A DNA stretch of 18,349 bases from Firmicutes bacterium UBA911. Lineage in GTDB: Bacteria > Bacillota > Desulfotomaculia > Desulfotomaculales > Desulforudaceae. Positions 14,262 to 18,349 of the stretch are shown here, piece after piece. A program made the position numbers and the translations under genes. The DNA is taken from positions 1 to 18,349 of the forward strand of contig DBEH01000037.1 of assembly GCA_002294005.1 (NCBI GenBank). The letters run 5' to 3'. The notes under the pieces are model-generated. The model searched no databases. It was given only the letters and a program-made list of their open reading frames with translations, and was not told the origin of the DNA. Position 1 is the first letter of the stretch, and each line of letters opens with the position of its first letter.

Positions 14262-14289
14262 GGAATAACCAAAGCGGGGCGGCGCCGTG

Positions 14290-14329
14290 AAGGGGGCTGT
14301 CCCCCTTTCCCTAAGGGGACTGTCCCCCT
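14290..14329. repeat. Two GGGGACTGTCCCC-type palindromes between convergent genes
   Basis: Unit 1 (AAGGGGGCTGTCCCCCTT, 14290-14307) forms a 7-base stem with a 4-base loop. Unit 2 (AAGGGGACTGTCCCCCT, 14313-14329) ends next to the degV stop codon (14330-14332). They are of the same family as 12151-12178. Between the two convergent genes they might also help to end transcription on both strands. Confidence 0.85.
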
Positions 14330-15161
14330 CTACCAGCCCACGTCCCGGTGAAATGAGAAGCCGATCACACTCGGTCCGACGTGGGCGCCGATTACCCCTC
14401 CGACACGGCAGGACAGGTCGGGGCCGGACCCCCCGCGCGCGGCCAGTTTTTCCCCGAGCTGGGCAAAAAGCTGAGGGGTGTCCCCGTGGGTGACGCCGTA
14501 CTTGACCGGCCCCTGGCGCGCCGCCTCCTCCAGCACGCCCGCCAGGCGTTCAAGCCCTTTGGCCCGCCCCCGCACTTTGTCAAAGGGGGTGACCTGGCCG
14601 TCCTTGAGTGTTAACAGCGGCTTGATGTTGAGCAGGGTGCCCAGAAGGCCCTGCGCCCGGCCGATGCGACCGCCCCGCTGCAGGTACTCCAGGGTGTCCA
14701 CCATGAAGTAGATGCCGCTGGACTCCAGAATGGAATTCAACAGCGCGAGTATTTCCGGCCGGCCGCGCCGCGGCGAGCGTCGCCATGCCCAGAGGAATGC
14801 TGGTCAGCTTCGAGTCGATGACGTCGATCGAAGCATCCGGGAGCAGGGCCCGGGCGGCCTGGGCCGAATGCACGGTGCCGCTCAAGGCCGCCGAGATGTG
14901 GATGGAAATGATCTCCCGGCCCTCTTCCGCCAGGGGCCGGTAGACGTCCAGGAACTCCGCCGGGGACGGCTGGGAAGTGGAGGCCGGAAGCTCCGCCAGG
15001 CGGGCAAAGAACTGTTCCGGCGCCAGGTCGATTCCGTCGCGGTAGAACTCCTCGTCGCTGAAGATCACCTTCGGGGGGACCACAACAATCCCGTGCCGTC
15101 CGGCCAGTTCGGCGGGGATGTCGGCGGTGCTGTCGGTAACAATTTGAACGCTTTTTGTCAA
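14330..15161 (-). pseudogene. degV: DegV / FakB fatty-acid-binding protein, frameshifted
   Basis: DegV-family proteins (FakB) hold a fatty acid for phosphorylation by FakA. The N-terminal part starts at TTG 15161 (MTKSVQIVTDSTADIP) and runs through STSQPSPAEF, SIHISAALSGTVHSA and VIDSKLTSIPLGMATLAAAR. The reading frame then breaks at about 14755-14775. The C-terminal part continues in the +1 frame as EILALLNSILESSGIYFMV, DTLEYLQRGGRIG, NIKPLLTL and GGVIGAHVGPSVIGFSF, ending at 14330. Compared with B. subtilis DegV about 7-8 residues are missing at the junction, so a deletion of about 23 bases would explain both effects. The break lies in a GCCGCGGCGCGGCCGGCC stretch, so a sequencing or assembly error is also possible. 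The gene starts 6 bases after the fakA stop. Confidence 0.85.
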
Positions 15162-15167
15162 GGCTCA

Positions 15168-16760
15168 TCACTCCACTGAAATAATGAAATGGTACAGGGG
15201 TTGTCCACCGTAGTACAGCTCGAACTCGGCGCCCGGGAAGACCTCTTGGAGCCCGCCGACTATTTCCTCGGCTTCGGCAGTGCTCACGTCTTTGCCGTGG
15301 TATAGCGTCACCAGGCTGCCGGCGGCCACCAGTGCGCCGATCACTTTCTCGGTCACCTCGCTCAGGCCGCCGCCGGTGACCAGGTTCCCTTCGGCGATGC
15401 CGAGCCAACCTCCCGCGGCGATTTCCTGCCCGTCCATCGCGGCGTCCCGCACCGCCCGGGTGACCTCGCCGGTCAGCACATTTCCAAGAGCGGCTTCCAT
15501 CCGGGAGATGTTCGCCTCCAAGTCCGCGTCCGGCGCAAAGGAGAGCATGGCGGCCAGGCCTTGGGGCACGGTGCGGCTGGGCACCACGCGCACGTCCTTC
15601 TTGGACAGCGCCTGGACCTGCTGGGCGGCCAGGATGATGTTCGAGTTATTGGGCAGAATGAATACCCGGTCCGCGGGGACGCGCTCCACGGCGCTTAAAA
15701 TCTCCTCGGTGCTGGGGTTCATCGTCTGCTGTCCGGACACAACAGCGTCGGTTCCGAGACTTTCAAAGATCTTGGCCAGTCCCTCGCCGGATACCACCGC
15801 CACCAGCGCCAGGGGTTCCCTGGGCTGTTTGAGTTCGGCGGTCTGGTCGGCCATGTTGTTGATGTGCACCTCGTGCAGGGTGCCGTGGCGCAGACCCTCC
15901 TCAAGCACGCGCCCGGGGTTGTTGGAATGGATGTGGACCTTGAGCATGTTCCCGTTGCCGGCCACCATCAGGCAGTCGCCCAAATGGCGCAGGCCGGCTC
16001 GCAGTTCATCACCCTTCAGGTCCGGACCCCGCACCAAAAACTCGGTGCAATAGAGGAAACGGATATCCCCCAACTCTTCCAAGCGCGGGGTACTCTGCGC
16101 CGAACCGGTGAGGAAGTCCAACGGGGCATTCAGCAGCTCTTCTTCCCGGAAGCGCCGGAAGACGTGGAGCATTCCCTCGAGAATGACCAGAAGTCCCTTG
16201 CCTCCCGCATCGACCACCCCGGCCTGTTTCAGCACCGGCAAGAGTTCCGGGGTCAGGATCAGGATTTCGGCACCCCGCCGGTAAACCTGGAGGCCTAAGC
16301 GGCGGAGGTCCGGGCTGCGCCCCGCCGATTCGCGGGCCGCTTCCGCGGCGCTGCGCGCGACGGTAAGGATGGTGCCCTCCACCGGATCGCTTAGCGCCCG
16401 GTAGGCGAATTCCACCCCCTTCTCAAAAGCCTCGGCGATATCTGCGGCGCCGACCCGGTCCTTGCCAGCCAGGGCCGCGGAAAAACCCTGCAGAATCTGC
16501 GACAGGATCATGCCGGAATTGCCGCGGGCTCCCAGAAGCGCACCCCGGGCCACCGCCCCGGTCACGGCACCGATTGACTCGTCGCTGATTTGACCCAGTT
16601 CCTGCAACGCGCCCATGAAAGTCAGGTACATGTTGGTGCCGGTGTCACCGTCGGGTACCGGGAAAACGTTCAACCGGTCGATTTCACGGCGCATGCGGGC
16701 CAGGCGGGCCGCCCCCGCGAGCAGCACTTCCTGCAACTGAGCTCCGTTGATGTACTGCAC
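15168..16760 (-). CDS. fakA: Fatty acid kinase subunit FakA (DAK2 / YloV family)
   Basis: FakA is the ATP-binding kinase that phosphorylates FakB-bound fatty acids for lipid synthesis. About 530 residues from GTG 16760. The DhaL/DAK2 nucleotide-binding domain has NVFPVPDGDTGTNM (about 33-46, with the metal-binding Asp residues) and GARGNSGMILSQILQG. A second domain (GVVDAGGKGLLVILEGM) and the C-terminal EDD/DegV-like domain follow (PNNSNIILAAQQ, VVPSRTVPQGLAAML, ending in YYGGQPLYHFIISVE). The start is GTG 16760 (VQYINGAQLQEVLLAGA), because family members begin there; the open frame extends 32 residues further without conservation. AAGGAGAG is 13 bases upstream of it, a rather long spacing. 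The operon continues into degV. Confidence 0.9.
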   Translation of the reverse strand: MQYINGAQLQEVLLAGAARLARMRREIDRLNVFPVPDGDTGTNMYLTFMGALQELGQISDESIGAVTGAVARGALLGARGNSGMILSQILQGFSAALAGKDRVGAADIAEAFEKGVEFAYRALSDPVEGTILTVARSAAEAARESAGRSPDLRRLGLQVYRRGAEILILTPELLPVLKQAGVVDAGGKGLLVILEGMLHVFRRFREEELLNAPLDFLTGSAQSTPRLEELGDIRFLYCTEFLVRGPDLKGDELRAGLRHLGDCLMVAGNGNMLKVHIHSNNPGRVLEEGLRHGTLHEVHINNMADQTAELKQPREPLALVAVVSGEGLAKIFESLGTDAVVSGQQTMNPSTEEILSAVERVPADRVFILPNNSNIILAAQQVQALSKKDVRVVPSRTVPQGLAAMLSFAPDADLEANISRMEAALGNVLTGEVTRAVRDAAMDGQEIAAGGWLGIAEGNLVTGGGLSEVTEKVIGALVAAGSLVTLYHGKDVSTAEAEEIVGGLQEVFPGAEFELYYGGQPLYHFIISVE

Positions 16761-16884
16761 GATAAACCAGACGCTCTCCTTGACATTTTTCTTAATAATT
16801 CCGTCTTCGACACAACGGAGGCAAATCCCTCTAACCCGACGGTGCAAGTGATTCACCGGCGTTTTAACCCGGCGCCCAACCTTT

Positions 16885-16914
16885 TTGCAGCCGATTCCTG
16901 GCGGATGCTATAAT
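16885..16914 (+). promoter_or_regulatory. Extended -10 promoter for hflX
   Basis: TGCTATAAT at 16906-16914 is a perfect extended -10 element. The -35 is weak: TTGCAG at 16885-16890 with an 18-base spacer. It would give a leader of about 26 bases. The divergent fakA promoter must lie in 16761-16946 too, but I could not place it convincingly. Confidence 0.7.
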
Positions 16915-16946
16915 GTGCTTGGGTTGTCAAGGAGAGGGGTGGGCTG

Positions 16947-18221
16947 TTGACGGGAATTCCGGACGCCGGTGCGGAAAAAGCGGTGCTGGTAGGGGTGGAA
17001 CTCGGGGACACGACGCGGGAAGAGGTGCGGGAGAGCCTCGAAGAATTGCAGCGTTTGGCGGCTACGGCCGGGGCCGAAGTGGCGGGCACCGTCGTCCAGA
17101 GGAGGCCGCGCCCGGACCCGGCCCACTTTGTCGGCCGCGGCAAGGCCGAGGAATTGGCGGCGCTTTGCCGCGCCACGGGTGCGGAGCTTTTGATCCTGGA
17201 CCAGAACCTGTCTCCCGCCCAGGCCCGGAACCTGGAAAACGCGACCGGTGTGCGGGTGCTCGACCGCACCCAGATCATTCTGGACATCTTTGCACGGCGG
17301 GCCCGTACCAGGGAAGGGAAGCTCCAGGTGGAACTCGCCCAGTTGAACTATCTTTTGCCGCGCCTGACCGGCCGGGGCACCGAACTCTCACGGCTGGGCG
17401 GCGGCATCGGCACCCGGGGTCCCGGTGAAACTAAACTGGAAACGGACCGGCGCCGCATTCGCCAACGGATCGCCGACCTGCAGCGCGAGATCGCCGAGGT
17501 CCGCCGGCACCGGCATCTGCTCCGTCGTGCCCGCAAGACGGTCCCGGTGCCGCTGGTGGCCCTGGTCGGATACACCAACGCCGGAAAGTCATCGCTTCTA
17601 AACGCTCTCACCGGCGCGGGGGTATTCGTTGAAGACCGCCTGTTCGCCACTTTGGACCCGACCAGCCGGCAATTGCGCCTCCCGACCAACGAGGTCGTGG
17701 TGCTCACCGACACGGTCGGGTTTATCCGGTACCTGCCGCACCACTTGGTGGCCGCCTTCCGGGCCACTCTGGAAGAGGTTGTGGAGGCCGACCTTTTGCT
17801 GCACGTGGTCGACCTGAGCCACCCGGCCCACCGGTCCCACATCACAGCGGTGGACGGAGTGCTCGAGGAACTGGGCGCCGCCGGCAAGCCGCGGCTGATG
17901 GTGTTCAATAAAGCCGACCTGGTCGCCCCCGGGGAACCAGAACTTCTGGGGCGAGACGACCTGGCCGTATCCGCCGTGACCCGAACCGGTTTGGACGCCC
18001 TTAGGGCCGCCGTTGCGGACGCGCTGTCCGCCCGGCGGACGAGGGAGCGTTTCCTGATTCCCTACGGCCACTCCCGGTTGGTGGCGCTGGCGCATGAACA
18101 CGGCCTGGTGCTGGCGGAGCACCACCGGGAGGACGGGGTGGAGATTGAGGCCGAACTGCCGGTGGTCTGGGCGCGCCGAATCGCGGCGCGGCTTGAGGAG
18201 CAAGGTGAGTGTAAGGTTTAA
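16947..18221 (+). CDS. hflX: HflX-family ribosome-associated GTPase
   Basis: HflX is a translational GTPase that splits stalled or stress-inactivated 70S ribosomes. The 424-residue product is full length. The N-terminal HflX domain shows HFVGRGKAEEL and LDQNLSPAQARNLE, then VLDRTQIILDIFARRA and LGGGIGTRGPGETKLETDRR before a charged coiled-coil helix (about 170-200). The G domain has G1 GYTNAGKS (208-215), G3 DTVGF (255-259), G4 NKAD (321-324) and SAVTRTG. The start is TTG 16947 after AAGGAGAGGGG (16929-16939). It is divergent from fakA. Confidence 0.95.
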   Translation: MTGIPDAGAEKAVLVGVELGDTTREEVRESLEELQRLAATAGAEVAGTVVQRRPRPDPAHFVGRGKAEELAALCRATGAELLILDQNLSPAQARNLENATGVRVLDRTQIILDIFARRARTREGKLQVELAQLNYLLPRLTGRGTELSRLGGGIGTRGPGETKLETDRRRIRQRIADLQREIAEVRRHRHLLRRARKTVPVPLVALVGYTNAGKSSLLNALTGAGVFVEDRLFATLDPTSRQLRLPTNEVVVLTDTVGFIRYLPHHLVAAFRATLEEVVEADLLLHVVDLSHPAHRSHITAVDGVLEELGAAGKPRLMVFNKADLVAPGEPELLGRDDLAVSAVTRTGLDALRAAVADALSARRTRERFLIPYGHSRLVALAHEHGLVLAEHHREDGVEIEAELPVVWARRIAARLEEQGECKV

Positions 18222-18250
18222 GTAGGTGACTGGGGGTCGGGAGTAGAAGT

Positions 18251-18307
18251 GAGACCTCAAGCGGCTTCCCACGAGGGGAGCCCTCCCGGCAAAAGGGGTG
18301 AGGTCTC
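18251..18307 (+). promoter_or_regulatory. Base-paired leader overlapping a ribosome site
   Basis: GAGACCTCA (18251-18259) is exactly complementary to TGAGGTCTC (18299-18307). Inside is a hairpin GGCTTCCC-ACGA-GGGGAGCC (18263-18282) with eight pairs, one of them G-U. The closing arm overlaps the Shine-Dalgarno-like AAGGGGTGA at 18293-18301, so folding would hide the ribosome site of the next gene. Confidence 0.5.
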
Positions 18308-18349
18308 GTGTTGACGATTCGCTTTCTGGTTGAGGTAGTCCTGTTTCTG
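18308..18349 (+). CDS. Start of a probable membrane protein, cut by the window end
   Basis: Fourteen codons from GTG 18308 (or TTG 18311): MLTIRFLVEVVLFL, a hydrophobic N-terminus consistent with a signal anchor. AAGGGGTGA at 18293-18301 is at a suitable distance. Too short to identify. Confidence 0.5.
   Translation, partial: MLTIRFLVEVVLFL

Noticed and set aside
16761..16856. The 32-residue N-terminal extension of fakA
   Set aside because: FakA homologues begin near the YINGAQL-type motif. The upstream codons show no conservation pattern and run into the promoter region of hflX.
18263..18282. Possible guanidine-II (mini-ykkC) riboswitch because of the ACGA hairpin loop
   Set aside because: That class has two ACGR hairpins, each, as I recall, with a G-C pair closing the loop. 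Here there is only one hairpin and it is closed by C-G.

Overview
The window is a GC-rich stretch of a chromosome that reads as an anaerobic, probably spore-forming or spore-ancestry Firmicute of the Desulfotomaculum / Pelotomaculum / Ammonifex / Desulforudis type. The reasons are the strong AGGAGG-type ribosome sites with frequent GTG and TTG starts, a SleB-type LysM cell-wall hydrolase, a selA-selB pair, a six-gene Ech-type [NiFe] hydrogenase, an FmdE-family protein and a FakA-DegV pair. The genus is inferred; no marker gene fixes it.

Layout. Positions 1-4629: a DUF4198-like protein, then selA and selB overlapping by 4 bases (the protein part of selenocysteine insertion), then a small protein resembling the LpdD prenyl-flavin chaperone family. 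Positions 4630-5700: a promoter and structured leader, a secreted LysM-LysM-SleB hydrolase and a strong intrinsic terminator. Positions 5700-6110: an AT-richer intergenic region with a near-consensus promoter, possible operator repeats and a long leader. Positions 6111-11290: echABCDEF, a complete membrane-bound energy-converting hydrogenase with antiporter-like, NuoH-like, small-subunit, NuoC-like, NiFe large-subunit and 2x[4Fe-4S] ferredoxin-like subunits, ending in a terminator. Positions 11431-12876: an FmdE-family protein with a C-terminal zinc ribbon and a Yip1-like membrane protein. Positions 13056-14225: a GT4 glycosyltransferase. Positions 14330-16760, minus strand: fakA followed by degV, which is frameshifted. 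Positions 16947-18221: hflX, divergent from fakA. The last 42 bases start another, probably membrane, protein behind a base-paired leader.

How it fits together. Ech links reduced ferredoxin to H2 and an ion gradient. The SelA/SelB machinery probably serves selenoproteins elsewhere, since no selenocysteine codon was needed to explain any gene here. FakA with a DegV/FakB partner would phosphorylate exogenous fatty acids, and the GT4 enzyme resembles glycolipid synthases, so this end of the window leans toward membrane lipid metabolism.

I found no mobile element with a transposase, no CRISPR array, no tRNA or rRNA gene, and no convincing new multi-gene system. The observations most worth checking are a degV frameshift with an apparent small deletion, an EchA subunit with Gly where the proton-channel Glu is expected, two families of short dispersed repeats (one lying inside a coding region), and three structured or unusually long leaders.
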